Counted from the stretch's first letter, positions 1 to 10,540 are shown. The stretch is DNA of 64,000 nt from Polyangiaceae bacterium (GCA_009780955.1 WQZB01000014.1:1-64000); one strand, 5' to 3'. The notes: generated by a model not told the origin, from the sequence alone. Translations and numbers: made by a program.

Positions 1-125
1 AGCACGAGCCCGGGGGAAGGAAGACACGGCGAAGCCGTGGCGGATGGGGCCCCTCCACGTGCGCAGGCACCGCAGGGCCCAACGAAGGCATCGCGGCGCG
101 CAGCAGGCTGGTAAACATGCTCTAA
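1..125. repeat. Long-hairpin repeat family, copy A (5' part truncated by window edge), directly upstream of serS
   Basis: cgtgcgcaggcaccgcag..cccaacgaag..atcgcggcgcgcagcaggctggtaaacatgctct closely matches 54636-54703 and more loosely 13350-13404. Confidence 0.6.
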
Positions 126-132
126 GGCGCCC

Positions 133-1416
133 ATGCTCGACATTGCATACATCCGCCAGAATCAGGACATTGTCCGCGCCGCTATCAAGAACAAGCGCGT
201 CGAACTCGACCTCGACACGCTGCTTGCTGCCGACAAAGAGCGGCGCGAAATCATCTCAAAACTCGAATTGAAGCGCGCGCGCAAAAACGAAGTCGCGCAG
301 CTCATTCCGAAGGCAAGCAAAGAAGCGCGCGCAGAGCTCATCGACGAAGGCAAGGCCGTCAAAACGGAACTCGAACAACTCGAGCCTTCTCTCGCGGAGG
401 CGCAGAAAAAATTCGATGGCCTCATGCTGCGCGTACCGAGCATTCCGCGCCCAGAAGTACCCATCGGCGTTGGCGAGGAAGACAACGTCGAAGTCCGCAG
501 AGTGGGAACACCCCGCGCGTTCGACTTCATACCAAGAGATCACGTTGAACTCATGACCATGCATCGAATGGTCAATTGGGATGGGCCACGCAAGTACGCC
601 GGTGGCCGTTCGTACGCGCTCATGGGCAAAGGGGCGCTGCTCGAGCTGGCGGTTACGCGCCTTGCCATCGACTTGCTCGTGGCTCGGGGTCTTACGCTCG
701 TTGCGCCGCCTGTCATGGTCAAAGAGCGCGCCATGGTCGGTACAGGCTTTTTCCCGCTCGGCATCGAAGAGGCCTACGCCATCGCGGCCGACGAGCTTTT
801 TCTTGTCGGCACGAGCGAAGTTCCACTCGTATCGTTGCACCGCGACGAAACGATGGACGCCGCGCTATTGCCCATCCGCTACGCCGGCGTGTCGAATTGC
901 TTTCGCCGCGAGGCTGGCGCGTACGGCAAAGACACCAAGGGTCTTTACCGCGTGCACCAGTTTACGAAGGTCGAGCAAGTTATTTTCTGCTTGCCCGACG
1001 AAGCCATCGCGGAAAAAGAGCACTATCAGCTTCTTGCCAACGCCGAGGCAATCCTTGAAAAGCTCGAGATCCCTTATCGCGTGGCCATTGCATGCACCGG
1101 CGAAATTGGTCTTGGGCAAACGCGCAAACACGAGGTCGAATCGTGGATGCCCGGCCGCGCCGATGGCAAGGGCGCTTACAACGAAACGCACTCGTGTTCG
1201 ACGCTTGGCGATTTTCAGGCACGCCGCTCGAACATTCGGGTGCGAATGGCAGACGGATCCCTAGCCTACCCGTACACGCTAAACAACACCGCCGTGGCAA
1301 GCCCACGCATTCTCATTCCGTTGCTCGAGAACCATCAGAATGCCGATGGCTCCATCACGCTGCCAAAGGCGCTTGTACCCTACATGAATGGCATCGAAAT
1401 CTTGCGCCCCGCTTGA
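133..1416 (+). CDS. serS: Seryl-tRNA synthetase
   Basis: 427 aa; MLDIAYIRQNQDIVRAAIKNK N-terminal arm, class II aaRS motifs (FRREAGAYGKDTKGLYRVHQF). Confidence 0.97.
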   Translation: MLDIAYIRQNQDIVRAAIKNKRVELDLDTLLAADKERREIISKLELKRARKNEVAQLIPKASKEARAELIDEGKAVKTELEQLEPSLAEAQKKFDGLMLRVPSIPRPEVPIGVGEEDNVEVRRVGTPRAFDFIPRDHVELMTMHRMVNWDGPRKYAGGRSYALMGKGALLELAVTRLAIDLLVARGLTLVAPPVMVKERAMVGTGFFPLGIEEAYAIAADELFLVGTSEVPLVSLHRDETMDAALLPIRYAGVSNCFRREAGAYGKDTKGLYRVHQFTKVEQVIFCLPDEAIAEKEHYQLLANAEAILEKLEIPYRVAIACTGEIGLGQTRKHEVESWMPGRADGKGAYNETHSCSTLGDFQARRSNIRVRMADGSLAYPYTLNNTAVASPRILIPLLENHQNADGSITLPKALVPYMNGIEILRPA

Positions 1417-1452
1417 CCGCGCCGCTAGAGATCAGTATTTCCAGGGTTGCCT

Positions 1453-1524
1453 GGTGCGGTCGCCAAGTGGTTAGGCTCCGGTTTGCAAAACCGGCACACG
1501 TGGGTTCGAATCCCATCCGCACCT
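1453..1524 (+). tRNA. tRNA-Cys (GCA)
   Basis: Acceptor GGTGCGG/CCGCACC, anticodon loop tttGCAaaa, T-loop GGTTCGAATCCC, discriminator T. Confidence 0.93.
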
Positions 1525-1550
1525 CTGTTAGCCCATCCGCACCTCTGTTA
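1512..1550 (+). repeat. Tandem duplication of the tRNA-Cys 3' end
   Basis: cccatccgcacctctgtta at 1512-1530 and again at 1532-1550. Confidence 0.9.
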
Positions 1551-1562
1551 CACTGCGACACC

Positions 1563-2708
1563 ATGTTGCTAAACAGGACACGGTTCGTTGCGCGTGCGGC
1601 CTTCATCCTTGGTGCGTCGCTTTTGGTGTTTGGCTGCGACGAGAAAGGAAAGCAAGGCAAACAAGAAAAGCAGGCACCTGCTGAACAGGGTCCAGCGGCA
1701 TCCTCGGCACCGTCGATGCACGACGAGTCGGTGCAACCGAAGATGGCCGCATTCGATCGCGCGCGGCTCAGCGTTTTCGCGCCGCTTCCCGTGAAAATGC
1801 TCTCGGCGTCAGGTGCCCTTTCTGACGACGAAGTAGCGCTCGGCAAAAAGCTCTATTTTGATCCACGTTTGTCGAAAAACCAAGACATCTCATGCAACAC
1901 GTGTCACCCCTTGAACGCCTACGGCGTGCAAAATTCGCCAACGAGCGCGGGCCACAAGGGACAGCTCGGTGGGCGCAACTCGCCAACGGTGTACAACGCT
2001 GCGCTGAATAGCGCGCAGTTCTGGGACGGGCGCGCGAAAGATGTGGAAGAGCAGGCGCTCGGGCCGATTCTGAATCCCGTCGAAATGGCAATGAAGGACG
2101 AAGGCGCTGTTCTCGCCGTCCTTCGCTCGATTCCCGATTACGTGGCTGAATTCAAAAAAGCATTCCCCGCCGATCAAGAGCCCATGTCTTATGCCAACGT
2201 TGGGAAAGCGATTGGCGCATTCGAGCGAACGCTTACGACCCCATCACGCTGGGACAAATATTTGGCCGGTGACAGCAATGCTTTGACAAGCGAAGAACGC
2301 GCTGGGCTTACCAAGTTTCTCGACACGGGGTGTAACGCTTGCCACTCTGGTGCGAACGTTGGCGGACAGGCCTTTCAAAAGCTAGGGCTAGCCATTGCGT
2401 GGCCGACGGAACTCAAAGACAATGGGCGTTTCGATATTACGAAAGATCCAGCCGATAAACACGTTTTCAGAGTACCGTCGCTTCGCAACATAGAAAAAAC
2501 CGCTCCGTATTTCCATGATGGTTCGATTGCATCGCTCGAACAAGCCGTCACGATGATGGCCAAATACCAGCTCGGCAAAGATCTTTCGTCCGCAGACGTT
2601 GCCAGCATCGTAACGTTCTTGAAAAGTCTCACCGGCGAGCTACCGAAAATCGACCCGCCTACGCTCCCCAAAAGCACCGCAAAAACGCCAAAGCCCGACC
2701 CGAACTAA
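1563..2708 (+). CDS. Di-heme cytochrome c peroxidase family lipoprotein (paralog 1)
   Basis: Lipoprotein signal (LLVFGC), two CxxCH motifs (CNTCH, CNACH), VPSLRNIEKTAPYFHDG. Confidence 0.93.
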   Translation: MLLNRTRFVARAAFILGASLLVFGCDEKGKQGKQEKQAPAEQGPAASSAPSMHDESVQPKMAAFDRARLSVFAPLPVKMLSASGALSDDEVALGKKLYFDPRLSKNQDISCNTCHPLNAYGVQNSPTSAGHKGQLGGRNSPTVYNAALNSAQFWDGRAKDVEEQALGPILNPVEMAMKDEGAVLAVLRSIPDYVAEFKKAFPADQEPMSYANVGKAIGAFERTLTTPSRWDKYLAGDSNALTSEERAGLTKFLDTGCNACHSGANVGGQAFQKLGLAIAWPTELKDNGRFDITKDPADKHVFRVPSLRNIEKTAPYFHDGSIASLEQAVTMMAKYQLGKDLSSADVASIVTFLKSLTGELPKIDPPTLPKSTAKTPKPDPN

Positions 2709-5020
2709 GGGGCGCAGCGAGCCATAAGCCTCATGGTTGCATCGCGACGTCCGCCTGAGGCACGACGGAATGGATCGGTAGGCGACTCGATTTGATCGCG
2801 CACCCGTTCGACGAGAGCGCGATCAGCCAAGGCGCACGCGACATTGGCACATTGGCGCAAAGCTTCGCGCTCTATTCGTGCGGTCGGAAGCTCCGGCAGG
2901 TTGCGGCGCTCGCAAACACTTCCCAGCACGCGCGCTCCCTCTTCGTACAAGCCGCGACCCACGAGGTTTCGACCCATGAGATACGAGGCGAGCGCCGACG
3001 GCTTTTTGGCGTTCCACGCACCAAGCTCGATGCCGCCAAGAAAGATGTCGGGGCCGTGCTTATCGCTACCGAGCAAGAGTGCAAGGGTGGCTTGGCGCGC
3101 GTCGCTCGTGCGTGCGCCGAATGCTTTTACCTCGATGGTTCGCGCTGCATCTTCGTCGAGCGAATGCGCCGCGATTTCTTCGTAGCGCTCCGCTGCACGA
3201 TCGAAATTCCCATCGATGAAGTCGGCGTCGGCAAGCGTTTCCTTGGCGCGGTCTTGCCACACGCGCGGTACATTGTCGTCGCTCGCGAGCCGCAGGAGCT
3301 CGGCTTGCCCAACGGCGCGGTTGCCATGACGTCGCTCGATCATGGCGAGATCTCGTTGCGAGGCGAAGTCGCCTGCGTCTTTCGCAAGCACTTGCCGGTA
3401 GTAGCGCATGGCGTCGTCGAAGCGTTGCGAGTCGCGGCACACGTTGGCGTCGTGGCGCAGCGCATCGACGACATGAGGGCATTTGCGCCCGAAAATGCCA
3501 GGGCGAGAAAACCTTGCTTTGGCGAAGCTCTTGGCCTCGGCGGGCAGCGGCACCTCTTCGAGCGACGCGCGAAAGGCTTCAGCGAGCGATGCCCAATTTT
3601 TCCCGGTGAGTTCGGCAATGTCGCCTCCCGCGTACCATGCACGCACTTTGTCGACGCCGAACGCGGTTGCGAGCCACTGTACGAATGCGCCTGCCACGGT
3701 GTAGCTCTTGTCCGACGAGTCGCCGAGAAAACCGAGCGAGAACGTTCTGTCGAGCGGTGGGAGCAACCCCAGCTCGGACATGGCACGCGCCCACTCTGCG
3801 CTTGTGAGATCGTCGTCGTCGGGCGAAGCAAAAACTGCAACGCCTTCGATGAGCCCCGGATTCGGTAGCAAGCCGCCAAAGCCTCCTGCGATGCGGAAAG
3901 GTCCACGGCCAAAACTTGCTGCTACGACATGCGCGAGCTCGTGACCAAGCGCCGGATGCGGATAACCACCAAGCTGCAAGTAGACCTCGCCACGCCACGG
4001 CTTGGCGATGAACGTGTGGGCGGCGCCCATGAGGCGCTTTTTGTCGGCTGCGTCGCGGAAAAAGAAGGCGCGAACGCGCGTAGGCCCTTGGGCGCCGAGC
4101 CGCTTTTCGACGGCCACGATTTGTTCGTCGCAGTCTTTGACGAGAAGCCTTGCGTCGATTTCGCGCGTTGTCTTTGGATAAATGACGTCGCATCGCTTGC
4201 CGTGCTTTTCCGCGCCGAGATCTTCGGCGATCGACGTCGCAGTGCTGAAGTGACCGAGCTTCGTTCCAAAGAAAACGAGGCTCGCGCTCGCCATGGCCGC
4301 CACAAGGGCAAGGATGCCTCGCACACGCGCCGATGGAGTGTGCAAGTCAACGAGCAGACCGAAACGCACATCGTTTTTGCGCTCGAGGAGCGACAGTGCG
4401 AGAGCAAGAGCCGTTACCGTTGCAAGCGTTCCGGCCCGGTAAGACAAGATGGTCGTGCCCTGGTCGATGACCGTGTCGTAAAGCGCGCCGCTGAAGTAAC
4501 CAACGAAAGGGTCGAAAGCAAAAATCATGGGCGACGTGTAAAATCGATAAATACTCACCGCGATAGCCGACAAGGGCCCGGCCAGAGCAAGCGCCACGGC
4601 CGCAAAGGTTCGTACGCGAGTTCGCACGACACGCCCCGACGCGGCCGCCGCAACGAGCTCGCCGGCCACGGCACCCCACGCGCCGCCCATAATGGCGCCC
4701 GCGGCCGGGTTCATCGCGAAGTAAATGAGAGCACCCCAAAGCTCGCAAATTCCAACGCGTGCAGCATGCAACAATGCCGTGACGAGCGAGATGGCGGCGA
4801 AGGCAAGACCTAGTGCGACTCCACGACCGAGCGATGTCACCGGCCGGCGCGTTACGCCGGCGCGCGCAGCGTCGACGGCCGTGACAACGGCTACCGCCGA
4901 CGGAACGAGCATGCCTGTTGCCAGCGAATGCTCGTAGCCTGGACCACCAAAGAGCGGCACGAACCCGATGGCGCCCATGGCGACCGCAACAGCGAGCGCG
5001 CCAAGAAGATACGGTCGCAC
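2705..5020 (-). CDS. Multi-pass membrane protein with periplasmic HExxH (gluzincin-like) and TPR-like region
   Basis: GTG start at 5020 overlapping the lon stop; N-terminal hydrophobic segments; ALGHELAHVVAASFG. Confidence 0.75.
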   Translation of the reverse strand: MRPYLLGALAVAVAMGAIGFVPLFGGPGYEHSLATGMLVPSAVAVVTAVDAARAGVTRRPVTSLGRGVALGLAFAAISLVTALLHAARVGICELWGALIYFAMNPAAGAIMGGAWGAVAGELVAAAASGRVVRTRVRTFAAVALALAGPLSAIAVSIYRFYTSPMIFAFDPFVGYFSGALYDTVIDQGTTILSYRAGTLATVTALALALSLLERKNDVRFGLLVDLHTPSARVRGILALVAAMASASLVFFGTKLGHFSTATSIAEDLGAEKHGKRCDVIYPKTTREIDARLLVKDCDEQIVAVEKRLGAQGPTRVRAFFFRDAADKKRLMGAAHTFIAKPWRGEVYLQLGGYPHPALGHELAHVVAASFGRGPFRIAGGFGGLLPNPGLIEGVAVFASPDDDDLTSAEWARAMSELGLLPPLDRTFSLGFLGDSSDKSYTVAGAFVQWLATAFGVDKVRAWYAGGDIAELTGKNWASLAEAFRASLEEVPLPAEAKSFAKARFSRPGIFGRKCPHVVDALRHDANVCRDSQRFDDAMRYYRQVLAKDAGDFASQRDLAMIERRHGNRAVGQAELLRLASDDNVPRVWQDRAKETLADADFIDGNFDRAAERYEEIAAHSLDEDAARTIEVKAFGARTSDARQATLALLLGSDKHGPDIFLGGIELGAWNAKKPSALASYLMGRNLVGRGLYEEGARVLGSVCERRNLPELPTARIEREALRQCANVACALADRALVERVRDQIESPTDPFRRASGGRRDATMRLMARCAP

Positions 5021-5021
5021 G

Positions 5022-7430
5022 TCAGACGGCCGGCGGCGGCGGCGCCTCGAGCACGATCGGCAACACCTCGTCGACGCGCTTGATGAGGTGTACACGCATG
5101 TTCTCGAGCACGTCTTTCGGGACGTCTTCGAGATCTTTCTCGTTGCGGCTTGGAAGAAGGACTTCTTTGATGCCCGCACGGTGTGCTGCCAAGAGCTTTT
5201 CTTTGATGCCGCCCACCGGAAGCACGGCGCCACGCAGCGAAATTTCGCCGGTCATCGCGACGTCTTTGCGGACCGAGCACGACAAGAGGAGGGATGCCAC
5301 GGCCGAATACATGGTGACTCCTGCCGATGGGCCGTCTTTCGGCGTGCCGCCTTTCGGAACGTGCAGGTGAAGATCGATGGTTTTCAAGAATTCGGGATCG
5401 AGACCGAGCTGGGTCGCGTGGCTGCGCACGAACGACATGGCTGCAACCGCCGACTCTTTCATAACGACCTTCAGGTTGCCGGTGATGACAATCTCACCGT
5501 GGCCAGGCATTTGCGATGCTTCGATGAATAGGATGTCACCACCCGACGGCGTCCACGCAAGCCCTGTGGCAACGCCCGGCGCGCTCGAGCGCTCGGCAAG
5601 TTCTGGCGTGTAACGCGGAGGACCGAGAACGATCTGCGCAAACTCGGAATTGCATGTAAGGCGCACATTTTCGCCTTCGGCAAGCCGCATGGCCACGTGC
5701 CGGCACACCGAGCCGATCTCGCGGTCGAGCCCGCGCACGCCTGCCTCTCGCGTGTAACTTTCGATGATGGTTTCGAAGCCGGAATCTTCGAACGTGAGCC
5801 GGTCGCTCGTGAGACCGTGCGACGCGAGGCTTTTGGGCGCCAAAAAATCGCGTGCAATCGACTTTTTCTCGGCGCGCGTGTAGCCCGGCACTTCGATGGT
5901 TTCGAGGCGATCCCAAAGCGGCGCCGGAATCGTGTCGGCGTTGTTCGCGGTCGCAAGGAATGTCACCTGCGACAGATCGAAGGGCGTATCGATGTAATGA
6001 TCTTGAAACGTATTATTTTGTGCGGGGTCGAGCACCTCGAGCAAGGCGGACGACGGATCGCCCATCATGTCGACACCAAGCTTGTCGATTTCGTCGAGGA
6101 CGAAGACCGGATTTTTCACTCCGACTTTCTTCATGCCCTGGATGATGCGCCCGGGAAGTGCGCCTACGTAGGTGCGGCGGTGCCCGCGAATTTCGGCCTC
6201 GTCGCGAACGCCACCGAGCGCAATGCGGTGGTAGCGACGCCCCATGGATCGCGCGATGGACTGACCAAGCGATGTTTTTCCGACACCGGGCGGACCAATG
6301 AAGCAAAGAATGGGGCCCTTCTTGTCGGCGCGTAGCTTGCGCACCGCGATGTACTCCACAATGCGCTTTTTGACTTTCTCGAGACCGAAGTGATCTTCGT
6401 CGAGGCATCGGCGAACGTCGGCCGGCTCGAGCCTGTCGGTGGTGACTTTGCCCCACGGCAAGTCGGCAAGCCACTCGATGTAGGTACGCGTAACGTTGTA
6501 TTCGGCCGACTGCTGCTGCATTCCGGAAAGCCGCGAAAGCTGCTTTTTCGCAATTTTCATGGCCTCTTCTGGCAGCATGCTTTCGCGAATGCGATCGCGA
6601 AGAGCGTCCACGCTGTCGTCGTCCGTTTCACCGAGCTCTTCGCGGATGCTTTTCATTTGCTGACGCAAAATGAGCTCGCGTTGGTTTTTGCCTTCGCCAA
6701 CGACCATGCTCGAAATTTCTTCTTTGACGCGAGCCAGCTCTTGCTCCTTTTCGTGTTTGGCACGAAGCGCATCGAGGTGCTTGTTGACGAGATCGAGCAC
6801 GCGCAGCGCGCGCTCTTTCACGTTGACGGTGTGGAGCACCGTTTGCTTGTCGACGACGTCCACCCCTTCAAGGGCGAGGTTCGAGGCAATCAGATCGGCA
6901 AGTGCCCCCGTTTCGCGAACGGTATCAAGAATGCCTTTCATTTCCTTTTCTAGCCACGGCGCTATTTTGACGAGTTCGCGCGTGTTGTCGCGCAGGCGTA
7001 CGCCAATGGCATCGAGTTCGGCATTGCGCTCGAGATCTTCGGAGATGCGCCGAACCTTCGCTCGCAGGTACGGTTCGAAGCCAACCTTGCTTGCAAGGTG
7101 CACGCGCGACAAGCAATGGAACACAACCGAGTAATTCGACGGCGCGAGGCGAACGACTTTCACCATGCGCGCCACGGTGCCAATGTCGTAGAGGTCTTCG
7201 ATGTCGGGATCATCCACCGTCGCGTCGCGCTGGCTCACGACGCCAACAACCCCGCGATTTTGCTGGAGCAAATCTTCAATGAGGCGAATGCTACGCGCAC
7301 GGCCAACATTCACGGGCACCACGCTTGCGGGAAAAACGACGTTGTTGCGTAGCGGTAAAATGGGCAAAATCTCAAGATCGGAGCCGCGCGTGTCTTGGGT
7401 CACGACATACCTCGATGGGTTCGCCTTCAC
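5022..7430 (-). CDS. lon: ATP-dependent Lon protease
   Basis: LON N domain ([19 protein letters not shown]), Walker [16 protein letters not shown], proteolytic site DGPSAGVTM; start position inferred. Confidence 0.97.
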   Translation of the reverse strand: MKANPSRYVVTQDTRGSDLEILPILPLRNNVVFPASVVPVNVGRARSIRLIEDLLQQNRGVVGVVSQRDATVDDPDIEDLYDIGTVARMVKVVRLAPSNYSVVFHCLSRVHLASKVGFEPYLRAKVRRISEDLERNAELDAIGVRLRDNTRELVKIAPWLEKEMKGILDTVRETGALADLIASNLALEGVDVVDKQTVLHTVNVKERALRVLDLVNKHLDALRAKHEKEQELARVKEEISSMVVGEGKNQRELILRQQMKSIREELGETDDDSVDALRDRIRESMLPEEAMKIAKKQLSRLSGMQQQSAEYNVTRTYIEWLADLPWGKVTTDRLEPADVRRCLDEDHFGLEKVKKRIVEYIAVRKLRADKKGPILCFIGPPGVGKTSLGQSIARSMGRRYHRIALGGVRDEAEIRGHRRTYVGALPGRIIQGMKKVGVKNPVFVLDEIDKLGVDMMGDPSSALLEVLDPAQNNTFQDHYIDTPFDLSQVTFLATANNADTIPAPLWDRLETIEVPGYTRAEKKSIARDFLAPKSLASHGLTSDRLTFEDSGFETIIESYTREAGVRGLDREIGSVCRHVAMRLAEGENVRLTCNSEFAQIVLGPPRYTPELAERSSAPGVATGLAWTPSGGDILFIEASQMPGHGEIVITGNLKVVMKESAVAAMSFVRSHATQLGLDPEFLKTIDLHLHVPKGGTPKDGPSAGVTMYSAVASLLLSCSVRKDVAMTGEISLRGAVLPVGGIKEKLLAAHRAGIKEVLLPSRNEKDLEDVPKDVLENMRVHLIKRVDEVLPIVLEAPPPPAV

Positions 7431-7544
7431 GGTACCTCGGTTGGTTCGATCGGCGCGGAGAAAACTAGCTCGTTTCCGGTGGCTTGGATGCGTCTCTGCC
7501 GCGTGGTAAGGCAGAAGAACTTCGCTGGTGCACCCCTGATTGCC

Positions 7545-8216
7545 ATGTTCCGTAGGGCCACATCGCTTGCAGTTGTTTTGGCGGCTTGTGCCGCGTGTGG
7601 TGGTTCGAATGTACAAGATCCCGCGGGGGTGCTTCGGGCTTACGCGCATGCACTCGAAGAGGGCCGCGCCGACGACGCGTACCGATTGTTGAGCGACGAA
7701 GCTCGCCGCGGCACATCGGCCGAGGCCTTCCGGCGCATGGTCAAAGACAACCCGGGCGAGGTGCAAGAAATTGCCAAGGCACTATTGCGCCCAACGGCCG
7801 CACCTCAAATTACGGCTACGATCACCACAAGCATCACAGGTACTGCGCAAGAGCTTCCGCTCGTTCTCGAGAATGGAAAATGGAAGGTGGAAGGGGCGGC
7901 CATCGATCTTTATGCGCAAGACACACCACGCCATGCCATTTTGGGGTTCGTGCGTGCCGTCGAACGAAAGCGCTATGACGTTGCGATGAAGTACGTGCCC
8001 GATGCCCACAAGGAAGGCCTTGACGCACAAAAATTGAAAAGTGCGTGGGAAGGACACGACAAGGAAGAAATCGAACAGGTCATTGCCGGCATCAAGCAAG
8101 CCTTGCCAACAACGTCACCCGAAGAAGTCGGCAATCATGCGTCAATGGCCTACGGCACCGGCACAATTCAACTCGTCCGCGAGCGCGGGCTCTGGAAAAT
8201 TGAGGATTTCAACTAG
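7545..8216 (+). CDS. Hypothetical lipoprotein
   Basis: [20 protein letters not shown] lipobox; otherwise no recognised family. Confidence 0.7.
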   Translation: MFRRATSLAVVLAACAACGGSNVQDPAGVLRAYAHALEEGRADDAYRLLSDEARRGTSAEAFRRMVKDNPGEVQEIAKALLRPTAAPQITATITTSITGTAQELPLVLENGKWKVEGAAIDLYAQDTPRHAILGFVRAVERKRYDVAMKYVPDAHKEGLDAQKLKSAWEGHDKEEIEQVIAGIKQALPTTSPEEVGNHASMAYGTGTIQLVRERGLWKIEDFN

Positions 8217-8254
8217 GGCCTCCGGACCGAGGCAACGAGAGCGTGGAGACCATC

Positions 8255-8968
8255 ATGCGAAAAGAATTCATGCTCACTGTCGTTCTTAGTGCTTTTGCGC
8301 TGGGGTGCACCATCGAGATGAGGCGACCAAGGTCGGCCTACCCTCCCCCGCCTCCCCGCCCGGCACCGCAAAGCACCATCCAGCCTGAACCCACTACGCC
8401 GGCGCCTACTACGCCCACGACTAGAATTGGGCGTACGCACCGCTACGGATCCACGTCCACCTCACCTGTGACGCTCCCGACCATGACGGGCACGAACGTT
8501 TTCGGCTCCTCGTATGACGATCCGAACGGCTACGCGGGTACCTTGTATGCCATTCCGGAAGGCACAACGAAACTGCCTGATTTGAATGCGCTAACACCGA
8601 TTGGAAGGCTCTACGCGTCCACGCTGAATGTTCGGCCAAGGCCGATGTCAGGCGGCTTTCCAGGCATTGCTCCCTACCGCAACGAATACTTCGCAATTCG
8701 TTGGGAAGCGCCGCTCGTCGTCAACAACGAGGGCGATTACACATTCCGCGTCGCCTCCGAAAAAGGCTCAGTCGTGCGCATCGACGATATGGTCATCGTC
8801 GACAACGATGGCAATCACCCCTATGCCGAACGAAGCGGCCCGGTGCATCTCATCAAAACCACCCACGTCATCACGATTGATTATTTTCAGACCACCGGCA
8901 ACGTTGCGTTGCAACTCTTTTGCAAGCGCCATGGCGAAGCGGAAATGATTTGTCCGACGCGTCTGTAG
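8255..8968 (+). CDS. Lipoprotein with PA14-like domain
   Basis: Signal peptide and lipobox (SAFALGC); YTFRVASEKGSVVRIDDMVIVDNDG resembles PA14. Confidence 0.65.
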   Translation: MRKEFMLTVVLSAFALGCTIEMRRPRSAYPPPPPRPAPQSTIQPEPTTPAPTTPTTRIGRTHRYGSTSTSPVTLPTMTGTNVFGSSYDDPNGYAGTLYAIPEGTTKLPDLNALTPIGRLYASTLNVRPRPMSGGFPGIAPYRNEYFAIRWEAPLVVNNEGDYTFRVASEKGSVVRIDDMVIVDNDGNHPYAERSGPVHLIKTTHVITIDYFQTTGNVALQLFCKRHGEAEMICPTRL

Positions 8969-8981
8969 ATGCGGTCTAGCG

Positions 8982-9071
8982 AGGGGCACCCACGAGGGGT
9001 GCCCCTACAACCAAAAAACGCATATCCGTAGGGGCACCCCTTGTGGGTGCCCTATATGGGTACGCCCCTAC
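8982..9071. repeat. GTAGGGGC-type palindromic repeat array 1
   Basis: aggggcaccc-acga-ggggtgcccct; gtaggggc...gcccctac; spacer aaacgcatatcc shared with 27948-27957. Confidence 0.85.
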
Positions 9072-9089
9072 GAAATATGCGTTAGTAAC

Positions 9090-9671
9090 CTAACATTCGT
9101 GGTGGGAACAGCGATGCCACCAGCCGCGCCGACCTTGCGCAAGGAGCTTGGCAAGATTCGTACGCTGCTCCTTGTCGAGCACAGAGTGAACACGCCGGAG
9201 CATCGCTTCAAAGGCGTTTTTCATCTGCGAAGATGCTTCTGCCGCTTTTGCCTGCGCCTCGCCCATGGCGCCGTCGTCGAACACGTCGCCTTCGATCGCA
9301 CGTGCCGCGGCTTGTCTCGACGACTCGAACAATGACTTTGCTTCGCCCACGTGCTTGTCGAATTCGTCGAGTATAACCTCGATGTCCTTCTCCTGCGCAG
9401 GCGTTGCATCGAGCTTGAAGAGCAATGCCCGCAGCCAGAAACGGCGCGCGAACCGACTTCCCCACCTTCCCTCGGCATGGTGTGAGTGGCAGCCGCATGA
9501 CTCGCCGTCGCCGTGTTTTTCGCACGTGCATGACTCGCCGTGCGCTTCGTGCGGCCCACAGCCGCAATGCGCATGATGGCGGAACATGTGACGCCGGCAC
9601 GCAAGCATACCCGCCACCACCACGGCCCCTGCCACCATCATCGTTGCAACTGGAATCGAACAATGTGCCAT
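9090..9671 (-). CDS. CpxP/ZraP-like periplasmic protein with Cys/His-rich N-terminal segment
   Basis: N-terminal TM, HHAHCGCGPHEAHGESCTCEKHGDGESCGCHSHH, then helical LTPEQ-like region (ATPAQEKDIEVILDEF). Confidence 0.6.
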   Translation of the reverse strand: MAHCSIPVATMMVAGAVVVAGMLACRRHMFRHHAHCGCGPHEAHGESCTCEKHGDGESCGCHSHHAEGRWGSRFARRFWLRALLFKLDATPAQEKDIEVILDEFDKHVGEAKSLFESSRQAAARAIEGDVFDDGAMGEAQAKAAEASSQMKNAFEAMLRRVHSVLDKEQRTNLAKLLAQGRRGWWHRCSHHEC

Positions 9672-9785
9672 CGAATTGTCTCCTTTTTGCTATCCGCGGC
9701 GAAAAGATAACAACGACGATGGCGGCGGTCGCGGCTCCGATGCGTAAAGATCCGTGAACCGATGCCGCTCTCGATTGGACGCGAT

Positions 9786-10517
9786 TTAACCCATGGCGTT
9801 GACATCGGCGATGGCCTTGTCCAAGAGCTCCACCAAGGCTGCGTGCGCTAGAATTGGCGCTTCGCGCGCGGCAGAAAGCGCCTGTACGTCAACGCCGTAA
9901 ACTTCGCCAGTCTTTGCCAGCACGCTTGCGAAGTCAGGAGGGCACGCAATGCCCTTGAGCGATAACAACGCCAAAAGAGCCGCGCGGATCTGGCGGACTT
10001 TGCGACCCACCGCGCCGCCGATGGCTTCACGCGCACCGAGTGCGTCGGTTACCGCGCGCCGGAGCCAGAATTGCGCCTCGCGCAGCTCTTGCTCGATGCG
10101 CAGCCGGCGGTGTGTGTCATGCACCTCAATATTCGCAAAATGGTCGCGGCCCGAAAGCAGGATATGCCGCTGTTTGATTTCGTCGTAAAAAAGGGGAAAC
10201 GCGTCCGCCGCGCCACGAATTTCGCCTTCGGTAATCATGATGACTTCAAGGTTTGCGTCGTAGCGGGCGCGCTGCAAAGGCTCGCCCATGGCTTCGAGCT
10301 TGTCGAACGGCGCTTCGGTAAGAATCACCAGAGCGTCGACGTTGCTTTGCCCGGGGCGGTATTCGCCGCGCGCAACGCTTCCGTGAAGGATTACGCCAAC
10401 AAGGCTCGTGCCGAAAATTTTTTCAAGCGACTCGTTGAAGGCGTAAAGATGCTCGCGAATGTGAACCGGCAGTACATCGAGCGCAACCTGCGTGTCGCAT
10501 GGATTCTCCAGGGTCAT
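9786..10517 (-). CDS. Nucleotidyltransferase-fold protein (MNT/kanamycin-NTase-like)
   Basis: GVILHGSVARGEYRPGQSNVDALVIL. Confidence 0.75.
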   Translation of the reverse strand: MTLENPCDTQVALDVLPVHIREHLYAFNESLEKIFGTSLVGVILHGSVARGEYRPGQSNVDALVILTEAPFDKLEAMGEPLQRARYDANLEVIMITEGEIRGAADAFPLFYDEIKQRHILLSGRDHFANIEVHDTHRRLRIEQELREAQFWLRRAVTDALGAREAIGGAVGRKVRQIRAALLALLSLKGIACPPDFASVLAKTGEVYGVDVQALSAAREAPILAHAALVELLDKAIADVNAMG

Positions 10518-10540
10518 GAATGGAGCCTCAACGAATTTCT

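Noticed and set aside
44-271. 75-aa ORF at the window start
   Set aside because: Runs through a structural repeat and into serS out of frame.
1092-1562. N-terminal extension of the ccp ORF through serS and tRNA-Cys
   Set aside because: Overlaps serS and a tRNA; the lipoprotein signal starts at ATG 1563.
5021-5233. N-terminal extension of the 842-aa minus ORF into lon
   Set aside because: Overlaps the lon 3' end in another frame; GTG at 5020 gives a sensible membrane start.
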